The notes beneath the pieces were generated by a model. The model was not told where the DNA came from. It did no database searches and saw nothing but the letters and a program-made list of their open reading frames with translations. Source: Chloroflexota bacterium (lineage in GTDB: Bacteria > Chloroflexota > Dehalococcoidia > SZUA-161 > SpSt-899). From it: a stretch of DNA of 42,254 bases. Where the stretch lies: contig JABMQN010000009.1 in NCBI GenBank assembly GCA_013203045.1, positions 1 through 42,254 on the forward strand. The letters run 5' to 3'. The position numbers were made by a program, and so were the translations under genes. Positions 1 through 8,338 of this stretch are shown here, one piece after another (positions within the stretch are counted from its first letter, which is position 1; every line of letters begins with the position of its first letter).

Positions 1-48
1 CGACCTAGCGGTTAACAGCCGCCCGCTCTACCGCTGAGCTATCGAGGA
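1..48 (-). tRNA. tRNA-Asn (GTT), 3' part cut off by window edge
   Basis: Read on the minus strand, the first 7 bases (TCCTCGA) form the acceptor 5' arm, followed by T8 A9, a D stem GCTC/GAGC and a five-pair anticodon stem GGCGG/CCGCT enclosing loop CTGTTAA. The anticodon is therefore GTT, which reads Asn codons. The variable loop begins before the sequence stops, so the T arm and acceptor 3' strand lie outside the window. A good promoter sits just upstream (81-109). Confidence 0.93.
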
Positions 49-80
49 ATGTGATATCCCTAACATAGGCACCGATGCTA

Positions 81-109
81 ATTATCTCTTCTTTACGATC
101 GAAAGTCAA
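81..109 (-). promoter_or_regulatory. promoter of tRNA-Asn
   Basis: On the minus strand a -35 TTGACT (104-109) and a -10 GATAAT (81-86) are separated by 17 bases, with the tRNA starting 33 bases further on. The -35 lies within an inverted repeat GAAAGTC/GACTTTC (101-122) just beyond the porB stop. That repeat could form a weak hairpin at the end of the por transcript, but it has no T run. Confidence 0.65.
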
Positions 110-126
110 GCTCGCGACTTTCCACT

Positions 127-1053
127 TTAACTCGTCGCAAGTTGCTTTAGTTTTGCATACTCTTGGGTAACATGTTCCTGTATCTTCTGAATTTCGTCAT
201 CGGAAAGGTGACGATACCGCCCCTGTTTTTTTAGGTATTCCTCAACCGGTTTAAGTTCCTTATCGACATTCAGTTTGTACTTTCCGTTCTCGACTTCGTA
301 TAGGGGGAACATCCCTGTCTGTACAGCCATCCGGCCGATAGTGACACTCATGTTTGTGGGTATTCGCCATCCGGTATCACAAACGGACAAAATATGAACA
401 TAGGCGGGGCCTTTAACATCCGCTGCTTTCTTAACTTTTTCCATTAAATCGAAAGGATAGCTGGGACTGGCCGTCGCCACATACGGAATGTTGTGAGCTA
501 CCGCGATAGCCGGCATATTCTTCTTCTGTGTCTGCTGCCCTACAGTAATGACTTTACCTGCCGGCGCAGTGGTAGTCGAGGCTCCATAAGGCGTGGAACT
601 TGATCGCTGAATACCCGTATTCATATAAGCTTCGTTATCAAAACACAGGTAAACGAAATCATGCCCCCTTTCCAGCGCTCCCGATAAGGCTTGAATACCA
701 ATATCTGCTGTGGCGCCATCGCCGGCAATGGCGATAACGTCGATATGCTTTTGGGGAATGCGGCCCTTTTTCATCAGCATCTTGTATCCCGATTCAATGC
801 CTGAAGCCACCGCGGCAGTGTTTTCAAACAGGGTATGAATCCAGGGGACTTCCCATGAGGTATCAGGAAGAGGCGAGGAAATGATCTCAATGCATCCGGT
901 GGCATTGGCAATTGCCACATCACGTCCGAGAGCCTTCATTGCCAGTCTTACCGCCAGGGCTTCTCCACAACCTATGCAGCCTCGATGACCCGATGCAAAC
1001 GGTTCATCTGTCGTTATCTCGCGTTTTCCGAATTTCACAAATTCCTGAGTCAT
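127..1053 (-). CDS. porB: pyruvate:ferredoxin oxidoreductase, beta subunit
   Basis: The 308-residue protein is the thiamine-diphosphate-binding subunit of a four-subunit 2-oxoacid:ferredoxin oxidoreductase, which converts pyruvate and CoA to acetyl-CoA, CO2 and reduced ferredoxin in the cytoplasm. It has the N-terminal [11 protein letters not shown] segment with cluster-binding cysteines, and the ThDP/Mg motif GDGATADIG (about residues 111-119) followed by NEAYMNTG. Size and motifs fit PorB rather than the shorter ketoisovalerate or 2-oxoglutarate beta subunits, although substrate choice cannot be fixed from sequence alone. Its ATG overlaps the porA stop (ATGA at 1050-1053), so translation is probably coupled. 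It is the last gene of porC-porD-porA-porB. Confidence 0.92.
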   Translation of the reverse strand: MTQEFVKFGKREITTDEPFASGHRGCIGCGEALAVRLAMKALGRDVAIANATGCIEIISSPLPDTSWEVPWIHTLFENTAAVASGIESGYKMLMKKGRIPQKHIDVIAIAGDGATADIGIQALSGALERGHDFVYLCFDNEAYMNTGIQRSSSTPYGASTTTAPAGKVITVGQQTQKKNMPAIAVAHNIPYVATASPSYPFDLMEKVKKAADVKGPAYVHILSVCDTGWRIPTNMSVTIGRMAVQTGMFPLYEVENGKYKLNVDKELKPVEEYLKKQGRYRHLSDDEIQKIQEHVTQEYAKLKQLATS

Positions 1054-2225
1054 TTTCGTACTCCTATCATCTCGTATTCGGAATCGCTCCCTTTTTCGGC
1101 GATTTCCAGGCCTCTATCCACCATATACTCGAAGTTCTGTGGAGTAACATCACGACCGCCAAGTCCACCAATCAGGCTCACTACCTTGGGTCTATTTGCC
1201 TGATCATATAACGCTGACCTCACTTCAGAGGCAACCGGCCCTCCGGGTCCGCCGAAGGAAAGACAACGGTCCAAAACAACCAGAACATTGGCGTTTTTCA
1301 CGGTTTTTCTGAATTCCTCAAAGGGGAAAGGTCGCCACAATCTGATCTTCACCAATCCCACTTTTTTGCCTTGTTCCCTCATATTGTCAACCGCCAAACT
1401 GGCCGTCTCACTCAGGCTTCCCATTGTTAATAGTAACGTTTCTGCATCATCAGCCTGGTACGTCTCAATCGGGGAATAACGCCGACCGAACACTTTTTCG
1501 AACTCATCCCATCCCTTAAGTATAGTTTCTTTGGTGTTTTGGAAGGCTACTTCCTGCGCCTTCTTTGCTTCCGTATAAATGAAAGGTGGGCCGAAAGCTC
1601 CCATCGTAACAGGTTTGTCAGGATGCAACGGTAACGGATATTTATTCACCGGAAGATATTTATCCACATCCGCTTGTTCCATCAACAAGAGTGGCTCTGT
1701 TACATGAGAAAGGTTGAAGCCATCAATATTCACCATTACCGGAAACAGTACATTAGTATCTTCACCAACCCGGAAAGCCCAGAGAACCAGGTCATGCGCC
1801 TCTTGTGCATTCTCCGCGAATACCTGAATCCATCCGCAATCCCTGACTGCCATAACATCCGAATGGTCGCCCCATACACTCAACGGCGAAGACAGGGCAC
1901 GATTGGCTACAGCCATTACAATTGGCAACCGCATGGACGAGGCTACGTACAGAACCTCGTGCATCAGTTCCAACCCTTGCCCGGCGGTTGCGGTGAAAGT
2001 CCTCGCTCCAACAGCGGATGATCCCAGACAAGCGCTCATCGCTGAGTGTTCCGATTCTACCGGAATATACTCAGCGTCAAGATCCCCGTTGGCCACCATC
2101 TCGGCCAGGCTCTCCACAATGTGAGTCTGAGGAGTAATTGGATAAGCGGCAACCACATCGGTATTGGCCAGTTTCACCGCCTCGGAAACGGCCAGTGAAC
2201 CTTCCATTCCAACTTTCTTAGCCAT
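1050..2225 (-). CDS. porA: pyruvate:ferredoxin oxidoreductase, alpha subunit
   Basis: The 391-residue alpha subunit supplies the pyrimidine-binding half of the ThDP site and most of the substrate pocket. Visible family features are YPITPQT near residue 29, [20 protein letters not shown] in the N-terminal domain, and [11 protein letters not shown] in the C-terminal transketolase-like domain. Length is usual for separate PorA subunits. The start codon overlaps the porD stop in a TAATG arrangement (2225), preceded by a GAGGAGGAGG tract that serves as ribosome binding site while encoding the glutamate tail of PorD. Together with porB, porC and porD it forms one heterotetramer. Confidence 0.92.
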   Translation of the reverse strand: MAKKVGMEGSLAVSEAVKLANTDVVAAYPITPQTHIVESLAEMVANGDLDAEYIPVESEHSAMSACLGSSAVGARTFTATAGQGLELMHEVLYVASSMRLPIVMAVANRALSSPLSVWGDHSDVMAVRDCGWIQVFAENAQEAHDLVLWAFRVGEDTNVLFPVMVNIDGFNLSHVTEPLLLMEQADVDKYLPVNKYPLPLHPDKPVTMGAFGPPFIYTEAKKAQEVAFQNTKETILKGWDEFEKVFGRRYSPIETYQADDAETLLLTMGSLSETASLAVDNMREQGKKVGLVKIRLWRPFPFEEFRKTVKNANVLVVLDRCLSFGGPGGPVASEVRSALYDQANRPKVVSLIGGLGGRDVTPQNFEYMVDRGLEIAEKGSDSEYEMIGVRK

Positions 2226-2509
2226 TAGACCTCCTCCTCCTCAATCATCGTAATGCACTTCTTGGGGCACTCCTCGGCGCAAATACCACATCCCTTGCAA
2301 TAGAAGAGGTCAAAACCATACATGCCATCATCATCAATCGTGATAGCCGCCTCAGGGCAATAGAGCCAGCACATTCCGCATTTGATGCACGTCTCGTAAT
2401 CCTTGATCGGCTTATCCGATCTCCAATCACCGGTTCGATACGCCCTGGCGCTTCCCGGCGTGGTAATTATGTTTCCTATCTCCATATCTTTCCAGGTTAA
2501 ATCGGCCAT
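2225..2509 (-). CDS. porD: pyruvate:ferredoxin oxidoreductase, delta subunit (2[4Fe-4S] ferredoxin)
   Basis: A 94-residue ferredoxin-like subunit that passes electrons from the ThDP site to external ferredoxin. Two CxxCxxCxxxC motifs are present: CIKCGMCWLYC (about residues 41-51) and CKGCGICAEEC (about 71-81), each followed by the usual Pro, for two [4Fe-4S] clusters. The short N-terminal extension (ADLTWKDMEIG) and the acidic tail IEEEEV are typical of PorD. It starts one base after the porC stop and overlaps porA, so all four subunits are likely made from one transcript. Confidence 0.9.
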   Translation of the reverse strand: MADLTWKDMEIGNIITTPGSARAYRTGDWRSDKPIKDYETCIKCGMCWLYCPEAAITIDDDGMYGFDLFYCKGCGICAEECPKKCITMIEEEEV

Positions 2510-2510
2510 C

Positions 2511-3068
2511 TTACTGCCCCTCCACTACGATCTCTTGATAAGCCCTTTTCATGGCAGTGATGTTCTTTTCGGCCACTTTACCAAAGCGATGCTCCAGCGG
2601 ACCAATCATGTCATCCAGTTCCACGAGGGGAGCCACCTTCAGCAACGCCCCCATCATGGTAGTATTGGTTATCGGTAAGCCAATCGACTCACGGGCGATT
2701 TTCATGGCATTAACAATGGCAACCCTGTGCCCCTTGCCATAAGTGGCTTTGACCTCTTCCAGCGACTTTCTGGTATTGATCACCAGTATCCCGTTTTCTT
2801 TGAGCCCTGAAGTCACATCGACAGACTCAAACAAATCGGGATTAAGCACCACTACCACATCTGGTTCGGTAATCTCCGATCTCACCCTGATCGGCTCATC
2901 TCCCACCCTGAGAAACGCCTGCACCGGCGCGCCTCTTCTCTCGGGACCGAAACTGGGGAATGACTGGGCATACTTCTCTTTATTGATGGCGGCGAGGGCG
3001 ATAAGTTCGGTAGAGGTGACTGCTCCCTGCCCTCCACGGCCATGCCATCGAACTTCTGTTATAGGCAA
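2511..3068 (-). CDS. porC: pyruvate:ferredoxin oxidoreductase, gamma subunit
   Basis: The 185-residue gamma subunit has the family signature EVRWHGRGGQGAVT at its N-terminus and the conserved QSFPSFGPERRGAPV segment (about residues 35-49) that contributes to CoA binding and subunit contact. The start is TTG at 3068, chosen because AGGAGG lies seven bases upstream and because no in-frame ATG precedes the conserved glycine-rich motif. It is the first protein gene of the por operon and lies only 23 bases downstream of the encoded CCA end of a tRNA-Arg gene, so tRNA and operon probably share a promoter. Confidence 0.92.
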   Translation of the reverse strand: MPITEVRWHGRGGQGAVTSTELIALAAINKEKYAQSFPSFGPERRGAPVQAFLRVGDEPIRVRSEITEPDVVVVLNPDLFESVDVTSGLKENGILVINTRKSLEEVKATYGKGHRVAIVNAMKIARESIGLPITNTTMMGALLKVAPLVELDDMIGPLEHRFGKVAEKNITAMKRAYQEIVVEGQ

Positions 3069-3091
3069 AGCTAACCTCCTTTTTCACGTGA

Positions 3092-3166
3092 TGGTACCCC
3101 CGGAGGGACTCGAACCCTCGCACCCGGCTCCGGAGGCCGGTGCTCTATCCTCTGAGCTACAGGGGC
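3092..3166 (-). tRNA. tRNA-Arg (CCG), with encoded CCA
   Basis: On the minus strand the acceptor GCCCCTG pairs with CGGGGGT (terminal G-U), the D arm is GCTC/GAGC, the anticodon stem is CCGGC/GCCGG with loop CTCCGGA (anticodon CCG, codon CGG), and the T arm contains GGTTCGAGTCC. The CCA end is encoded (3092-3094). The gene ends only a few bases before the porC ribosome binding site. Confidence 0.94.
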
Positions 3167-3178
3167 GCATGCGACTTT

Positions 3179-3207
3179 ATGTTACACCTTTTCCGAATGT
3201 GCATCAA
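3179..3207 (-). promoter_or_regulatory. promoter for tRNA-Arg and por operon
   Basis: On the minus strand TTGATG (3202-3207) and TAACAT (3179-3184) are separated by 17 bases, with the tRNA starting 12 bases past the -10. No terminator is visible between the tRNA and porC, so this promoter may drive both. Confidence 0.55.
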
Positions 3208-3347
3208 CCTGTCTAATCTGCTTAGCATTGGATAGAACATAGATTACGCAATCTGGCTTATATGAAAAAAGATGATCATAATACCGTCAGCTGAGTATAT
3301 ATTTGATTTGTTCAATATATTCCATAGAGATATCTTTGCCTCCCGCG

Positions 3348-3376
3348 TTGCTCCTCACAGACCCTTGTGCTATCAT
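3348..3376 (+). promoter_or_regulatory. promoter for crotonase-prs-secA unit
   Basis: TTGCTC (3348-3353) and TATCAT (3371-3376) lie 17 bases apart, and TGC directly before the -10 gives an extended -10. The predicted start of transcription (about 3383) precedes a strong GGAGGGAGG ribosome binding site. This excludes the upstream GTG at 3367, which lies within the promoter, as the start of the next gene. Confidence 0.5.
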
Positions 3377-3420
3377 TATTTTGTCCCCCAAGTTTACTAT
3401 ACCTCGGAGGGAGGAAACTA

Positions 3421-4215
3421 TTGGATTTTGAAACCATCAAACTGGAGAAGCAAAGCCATATTGCCACACTTACCCTCAATCGCCCAGATAGAGCCAACTC
3501 GGTCAATCAAAAGATGATGCTGGAGATCAACACGGCTTTAAGCGATGTTGCCTACGATGATGATCTTCGAGTACTTATTTTCACGGGAGCCGGCACCAAG
3601 GCATTCTGCGGCGGCGGAGACATCGCTGATGACGAGCTCTATGCTGATTGGAACATGGAGCAAATGCGAAAGTGGGTTCGCAAAGTAGTCCATGGAATAA
3701 CGGAAAAACTATGGAACATGCCTATTCCTACAATTGCCTCTATTAACGGACTTGCCGTGGGAGGAGGATTTGACTGGCCGTGCGCCTGTGATATTAGGAT
3801 CGGTTGTGAAAAAACCCGATTCATGGCTGCTCAAATTGCCACAGCGATAGTTCCGGACTCCGGAGCCTGCTATCTCCTTCCCCGAATTGTTGGTTCGAGC
3901 ACCGCTTTGGACATACTTTACACAGGTAGATGGGTCAGTGCTGAAGAATCGCTGAAGATCGGGCTTTTGAATAAACTGGTGTCATCAGAAGAGCTGGAGA
4001 AAGCTACTCAAGAGCAAGCAGAAATGATTGCCAAAAGCCCTCCAATCGTTACGCGATTTGTTAAACAACTGGTATACAAAGGGCTAAATACTGATTTGTC
4101 CGCAAATCTGGATATGACTGCTGCGGCTACCGCTATTACAATGTTCACCAAGGATCACGAGGAAGGTGTAGCTGCCTGGCTTGAGAAAAGAGAACCCATA
4201 TACAAAGGACAATAA
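3421..4215 (+). CDS. enoyl-CoA hydratase/isomerase (crotonase) family protein
   Basis: A 264-residue crotonase-fold protein that should act on an acyl-CoA. The TTG at 3421 is preferred because GGAGGGAGG precedes it by six bases and the protein then begins at the usual point (DFETIKLEKQSHIATLTLNRP). Oxyanion-hole segments are AFCGGGDI (61-68) and GLAVGGG (110-116). The two catalytic glutamates of classical enoyl-CoA hydratase (E144 and E164 in the rat enzyme, 20 residues apart) correspond here to Asp118 and Gln138, while an acidic residue Asp146 follows in VPDSG. That pattern resembles isomerase-like crotonases more than hydratases, so hydratase activity should not be assumed. It lies 35 bases upstream of prs, with no obvious functional link. 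Confidence 0.85.
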   Translation: MDFETIKLEKQSHIATLTLNRPDRANSVNQKMMLEINTALSDVAYDDDLRVLIFTGAGTKAFCGGGDIADDELYADWNMEQMRKWVRKVVHGITEKLWNMPIPTIASINGLAVGGGFDWPCACDIRIGCEKTRFMAAQIATAIVPDSGACYLLPRIVGSSTALDILYTGRWVSAEESLKIGLLNKLVSSEELEKATQEQAEMIAKSPPIVTRFVKQLVYKGLNTDLSANLDMTAAATAITMFTKDHEEGVAAWLEKREPIYKGQ

Positions 4216-4250
4216 TTATTTAACTACAAAGGTAACTGGAGGCATCAAAA

Positions 4251-5195
4251 TTGTCTGACGAATTGAAGGTTTTTTCCGGTAATACTCACCCCGAGTTAGC
4301 CCATTCAATCTGTGAGTACCTGGGTGTTCCTCTGGGACAAATAGATGTTTCCCAATTCTCCAATGAAAATATTTTTGTTCGCATTCTTGAAAACGTGCGC
4401 GGACGTGACGTATTTATCGTACAGCCCATATCAACACCAGTGAACCAAAGCATGATGGAGTTGCTTATTATGATCGATGCAGCCCGTCGTGCATCCGCAA
4501 GAAGGGTTACAGCGGTTCTCCCATATTTTGGTTATTCGCGTACCGATAAAAAAGATCAACCACGTGTACCAATCACTGCACGCCTGGTGGCCGACCTGAT
4601 AACAGCGTCCGGTGCGCGAAGGGTTCTCACCCTGGACCTGCATGCAGGTCAGATACAGGGGTTTTTCAATATCCCAGTCGATGAACTGACAGCTCTATAT
4701 ATTCTAAGTGACTATTTCGAGGAAAAAGGATTAGAAGACCTGGTGGTTGTTGCGACAGATGTGGGTATTTCCAAACGCGCTCGAGATCTGGCCGAGAGAA
4801 TGCACGCGCCCCTGGCAATCATTGAAAAACGGCGTATCGGAAATACTGACAGCACGGAAACACACCAGGTTATCGGTGATGTGTCCGGCAAGCCAGCTAT
4901 CCTGTTCGATGATGAAATAGATACTGCCGGTTCTATCAGTTCAGCTGCTGTTGCCCTCGCTGATAATGGAGCCAAAGAGGTTTATGCTTGTTGTACTCAT
5001 CCAATCTTATCCGGACCAGCAATTGAAAGACTTGCCAAGAGCCCGTTAAAAGAAATCGTAGTTACCGATAGTGTCCCGGTACCCGAATCCAAGCGAATTG
5101 AAAAACTTACCGTTCTTTCTTTGTCATCACTTATCGGTGAGGCAATCCATCGTATTCATGCTGATCTTTCGATAGGTGCCATGTTTCAATCATGA
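4251..5195 (+). CDS. prs: ribose-phosphate pyrophosphokinase
   Basis: The 314-residue enzyme makes PRPP from ribose 5-phosphate and ATP, feeding the purine and tryptophan pathways encoded elsewhere in this window. Recognisable parts are VLPYFGYSRTDKK (about residues 95-107, ATP/flexible loop), TLDLHAGQIQGFF (about 125-137) and the PRPP-binding loop DDEIDTAGS (about 221-229; usually DDMIDTAGT). The segment ATDVGISKRA differs from the common SPDVGGVVRA, a modest deviation. It uses a TTG start with GGAGG eight bases upstream, and the next gene secA starts eight bases after its stop. Confidence 0.93.
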   Translation: MSDELKVFSGNTHPELAHSICEYLGVPLGQIDVSQFSNENIFVRILENVRGRDVFIVQPISTPVNQSMMELLIMIDAARRASARRVTAVLPYFGYSRTDKKDQPRVPITARLVADLITASGARRVLTLDLHAGQIQGFFNIPVDELTALYILSDYFEEKGLEDLVVVATDVGISKRARDLAERMHAPLAIIEKRRIGNTDSTETHQVIGDVSGKPAILFDDEIDTAGSISSAAVALADNGAKEVYACCTHPILSGPAIERLAKSPLKEIVVTDSVPVPESKRIEKLTVLSLSSLIGEAIHRIHADLSIGAMFQS

Positions 5196-5203
5196 GGTGA
5201 TAT

Positions 5204-7915
5204 GTGTTCAAAAAGCTTCTCAACATTATGGGGGATTCCAACGAGAAGGAACTGAAGCGCCTCGATCCAATAGTTGATAAAATCAACTCCCTTGAACCAG
5301 ATTTCGAAGGCCTCAGCCTAAGCCAACTTCAGTCTAAGACCGAGGAGTTCAAAGAACGGCTGAACTCCGGAGATTCCCTCGAAGACATCCTTCCAGAGGC
5401 TTTTGCTGCGGTTCGTGAATCTGCCAGGCAGGTTTTAGGCCTTCGCCACTATGATGTCCAACTTGTTGGTGGCATTGTTCTTCATCAAGGCAAAATAGCT
5501 GAGATGAAAACAGGAGAGGGCAAAACTCTGGCGGCCACGTTGCCAATCTATCTCAATGCGCTTACCGGCAATGGGGTACACGTTATTACAGTGAACGATT
5601 ACCTTTCCAAACGTGATACACAGTGGATGGGCCCCGTTTATCTTGGCCTTGGTTTAAATATAGGATGTATCCAACATGACGCCGCCTTCCTCTACGATCC
5701 GGAATATGATTCCGGTGACGATGACTGGCCTCACCTCAAACCAGTAAATCGGCAGGAGGCTTATGGGGCTGATATCACGTATGGAACAAATAACGAATTC
5801 GGTTTCGATTATCTTCGAGACAACATGGTTGCCCATATCACGCAACGAGCCCAACGAGGGTTCAACTACGCAATCGTTGATGAAGTAGATAATATCCTCA
5901 TCGATGAAGCACGCACTCCTCTTATCATCAGTGGGCAGGCCGAAGAACCACCTGAAACATATAAGACCTTTGCCAGACTTGTTCCCAGACTGGCTGAGGA
6001 AACTGATTTTACTATCGACGAAAAAATAAAATCAATCATGTTAACGGATTCCGGTATAGCCAAGATGGAAAAAGCTCTTGGGGTTCCCAATTTGTATGAT
6101 CCCCAAAACTATCATCTGGTTCATTATATGGAAAATGCGCTCAGAGCCCAGGTGTTTTTCCAGCGAGATAAGGAATACGTGATAAGGGATGGTGAAGTTG
6201 TCATTGTTGACGAATTCACCGGTCGCATGATGACGGGCCGCCGGTATTCGGATGGGCTACATCAGGCTATTGAGGCAAAGGAAAAAGTAAAGATACAGCG
6301 GGAGAGCGTCACCCTGGCTACGGTTACCTTTCAGAACTACTTCCGAATGTATGACAAACTTTCCGGAATGACTGGTACTGCCGTAACTGAAGCTGAGGAG
6401 TTTCATAAGATCTATAATCTTGATGTGGTATCCATCCCCACAAACAAACCGCTCATACGGGTTGAGTATCAGGATCAGATATACAAGAACGAAGAAGCCA
6501 AATTCCGGGCAGTTGTTCGCGAGATCGAAGAGTTCCGTGACATTGGCAGCCCAATTCTTGTTGGTACCGTTTCTGTTGAGAACTCGGAGAAGTTAAGTGA
6601 TATGCTCACCAGGAAAGGCATCAAACACAACGTACTTAATGCGAAGCTCCATGAAAAGGAAGCTCGTATTGTATCACAAGCTGGAGAAGCCGGAGCGGTA
6701 ACCATTGCAACCAATATGGCAGGTCGCGGCGTGGATATTCTACTTGGTGGCAATCCCGAGGAAATGGCTCGTGATCAATTACATAAGGAACAAATCGATT
6801 TGGCCGCTGTTCCCAGCGCTTCCTGGAACGATGCCCTCGGTATGCTACGCCGCAATGAAAGCCCTACCATTAAATACCCTGATCGATGGGCTGCCGTATT
6901 GGCAGAGAAGTATGCCCTTTGCGATGAGGCAAAGTCGAAAGTTGTTGATGCCGGAGGATTGCATATCATCGGTACAGAGCGTCATGAAGCCAGACGAATT
7001 GATAATCAATTACGAGGCCGTGCCGGCCGTCAGGGAGACCCGGGCAGTTCAAGGTTCTTCGTTTCTGTTCAGGACGATATTATGCGTCGTTTTGGTGGTG
7101 ATCGCATTGGCGGCATAATGGAGCGTTTTGGCTTCGACGAGAACACCCCTATTGAACATTCGATGGTTTCAAAGTCTATCGAGAGCACTCAAGTACGGGT
7201 CGAAGCTCATCATTTCGATATCCGCAAACGCTTACTTGAATACGATGATGTTTTAAACAAGCACCGTGAAATCATCTACGGTGAGAGGGAAAAACTCCTT
7301 ACCGGTGCTGATCTTAAGGCAAACATACAAGACATGATCGATCAGGAAATCAGTAGCGTTGTTGCTGGTAATCTGGCTGATGAGCATGGTGACGAATGGA
7401 ACATGGAGGCACTTCTTGGCTCGGTCGGCGCGATTTATCCCCTACCGCCCGATCTCAATCAGAGCAATATGAGTAAAATGAGTCGCAGTGAGATCGAAGA
7501 CGAACTGCTGAATACTGCTAATGAATTGTATGATCGAAAAGAGCAGGAGATCGGTGCAGAAAATACACGCCTTCTTGAGCGCTTGATCATGCTACGAGCC
7601 ATAGATGTCCGTTGGCGAGAACACCTTACGGTCCTGGAGAACATGCGCCAGGGAATTGGTCTGCAAGCCTATGCTCAGAGAGATCCTCTGGTTGCATATA
7701 AAAGCCAGTCTCATCAAAGATATCTTGAACTGCAGGCAAATATTCAAAACGACATCGTGCGTTCCATATACCATGCCAATATTTCCAGTGAGCCTTCTCC
7801 AAAACAAAGCGATGTGAAATCAGCAATTCCAGCCGGGAAAAAGGTTGGACGTAATGATCCTTGCCCATGTGGCAGTGGGAAAAAATATAAGAAGTGCTGT
7901 GGGAAAGAAGTATGA
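5204..7915 (+). CDS. secA: preprotein translocase ATPase SecA
   Basis: The 903-residue SecA motor drives export of unfolded proteins through SecYEG at the inner membrane. Walker A is MKTGEGKT (101-108), followed by TVNDYLSKRD, GTNNEFGFDYLRDN, a DEVD Walker B region, the cross-linking-domain segment with SGMTGTA, and NMAGRGVDI and QLRGRAGRQGDPG in the second nucleotide-binding fold. The C-terminus carries the zinc-binding CPCGSGKKYKKCC tail used for SecB or lipid contact. The start is GTG at 5204 with GAGGTGAT before it; an overlapping ATG at 5202 is out of frame. Full length for the family. Confidence 0.97.
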   Translation: MFKKLLNIMGDSNEKELKRLDPIVDKINSLEPDFEGLSLSQLQSKTEEFKERLNSGDSLEDILPEAFAAVRESARQVLGLRHYDVQLVGGIVLHQGKIAEMKTGEGKTLAATLPIYLNALTGNGVHVITVNDYLSKRDTQWMGPVYLGLGLNIGCIQHDAAFLYDPEYDSGDDDWPHLKPVNRQEAYGADITYGTNNEFGFDYLRDNMVAHITQRAQRGFNYAIVDEVDNILIDEARTPLIISGQAEEPPETYKTFARLVPRLAEETDFTIDEKIKSIMLTDSGIAKMEKALGVPNLYDPQNYHLVHYMENALRAQVFFQRDKEYVIRDGEVVIVDEFTGRMMTGRRYSDGLHQAIEAKEKVKIQRESVTLATVTFQNYFRMYDKLSGMTGTAVTEAEEFHKIYNLDVVSIPTNKPLIRVEYQDQIYKNEEAKFRAVVREIEEFRDIGSPILVGTVSVENSEKLSDMLTRKGIKHNVLNAKLHEKEARIVSQAGEAGAVTIATNMAGRGVDILLGGNPEEMARDQLHKEQIDLAAVPSASWNDALGMLRRNESPTIKYPDRWAAVLAEKYALCDEAKSKVVDAGGLHIIGTERHEARRIDNQLRGRAGRQGDPGSSRFFVSVQDDIMRRFGGDRIGGIMERFGFDENTPIEHSMVSKSIESTQVRVEAHHFDIRKRLLEYDDVLNKHREIIYGEREKLLTGADLKANIQDMIDQEISSVVAGNLADEHGDEWNMEALLGSVGAIYPLPPDLNQSNMSKMSRSEIEDELLNTANELYDRKEQEIGAENTRLLERLIMLRAIDVRWREHLTVLENMRQGIGLQAYAQRDPLVAYKSQSHQRYLELQANIQNDIVRSIYHANISSEPSPKQSDVKSAIPAGKKVGRNDPCPCGSGKKYKKCCGKEV

Positions 7916-7948
7916 TCCTAATCAAACCGCATTCCAGGAAAAAACCCG

Positions 7949-8212
7949 ATGCCTATCTATGAGTATCAATCGAAATCTGGAAGTAATTGCCCTTTATGTA
8001 AAGTTAAATTTGAGATGAGGCAAGCTATCTCCGACGAGCCAATTACCGAATGCCCCCGATGCAGTCGCAAGGTAGAGAGAATTATCTCAAAATCCTTTAT
8101 TGTGTCAATGGACCCGCTATCACCTGAGGAGACATTCGCAACTCACACCGAAAAAGAAGCCGATAGTAAGGGACTCGAAGGCGGCTTTGCGCCGGATGAA
8201 ATTTATGACTAA
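7949..8212 (+). CDS. FmdB-type zinc ribbon protein
   Basis: An 87-residue protein beginning MPIYEYQ, the hallmark of the FmdB/CxxC_CxxC_SSSS regulatory zinc ribbon family. Zinc ligands would be CPLC (19-22) and CPRC (about 41-44), followed by KVERIISKSFIV. The first pair is embedded in a slightly longer loop than usual. The C-terminal 35 residues are acidic and of low complexity. Function in this family is poorly defined, with a role as a small regulatory or cofactor-related protein suggested. It follows secA by 33 bases. Its TAA stop lies inside one copy of the TAAT target duplication of the adjacent MITE-like element. Confidence 0.8.
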   Translation: MPIYEYQSKSGSNCPLCKVKFEMRQAISDEPITECPRCSRKVERIISKSFIVSMDPLSPEETFATHTEKEADSKGLEGGFAPDEIYD

Positions 8213-8213
8213 T

Positions 8214-8336
8214 GAGCCACTTGCAAAAAGAGGTGCAGGATTCCTCCTGCCGGGGTTTCAGGGGTGTCCCCTGAACCTAAAACATTCCCCCAAGAGTGGG
8301 GGCAAGGGGGTTGAAAAAGAATTTTGCAAGAGGCTC
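8214..8336 (+). mobile_element. MITE-like element with 15-bp terminal inverted repeats
   Basis: The 123-bp element begins GAGCCACTTGCAAAA and ends TTTTGCAAGAGGCTC, inverted repeats matching at 14 of 15 positions. It is flanked on both sides by TAAT (8210-8213 and 8337-8340), consistent with a target-site duplication. The interior (8233-8314) is a hairpin-rich 82-bp core that recurs at 23272-23353. It has no coding capacity, so it would need a transposase in trans. The strand is arbitrary. Confidence 0.7.
8233..8314 (+). repeat. 82-bp three-hairpin interspersed repeat, copy 1
   Basis: Contains three consecutive inverted repeats: GCAGGA/TCCTGC, TTCAGGGG/CCCCTGAA around TGT, and CCCCC/GGGGG. 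It aligns without length difference to the copy at 23272-23353, and changes between the copies keep the stems paired. It lies inside the MITE-like element here, whereas the other copy lacks those terminal repeats. Confidence 0.75.
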
Positions 8337-8338
8337 TA

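Noticed and set aside
2743-3216. Plus-strand 157-codon open frame opposite porC
   Set aside because: It is antisense to porC and runs through the tRNA-Arg gene; its sequence is low-complexity shadow translation.
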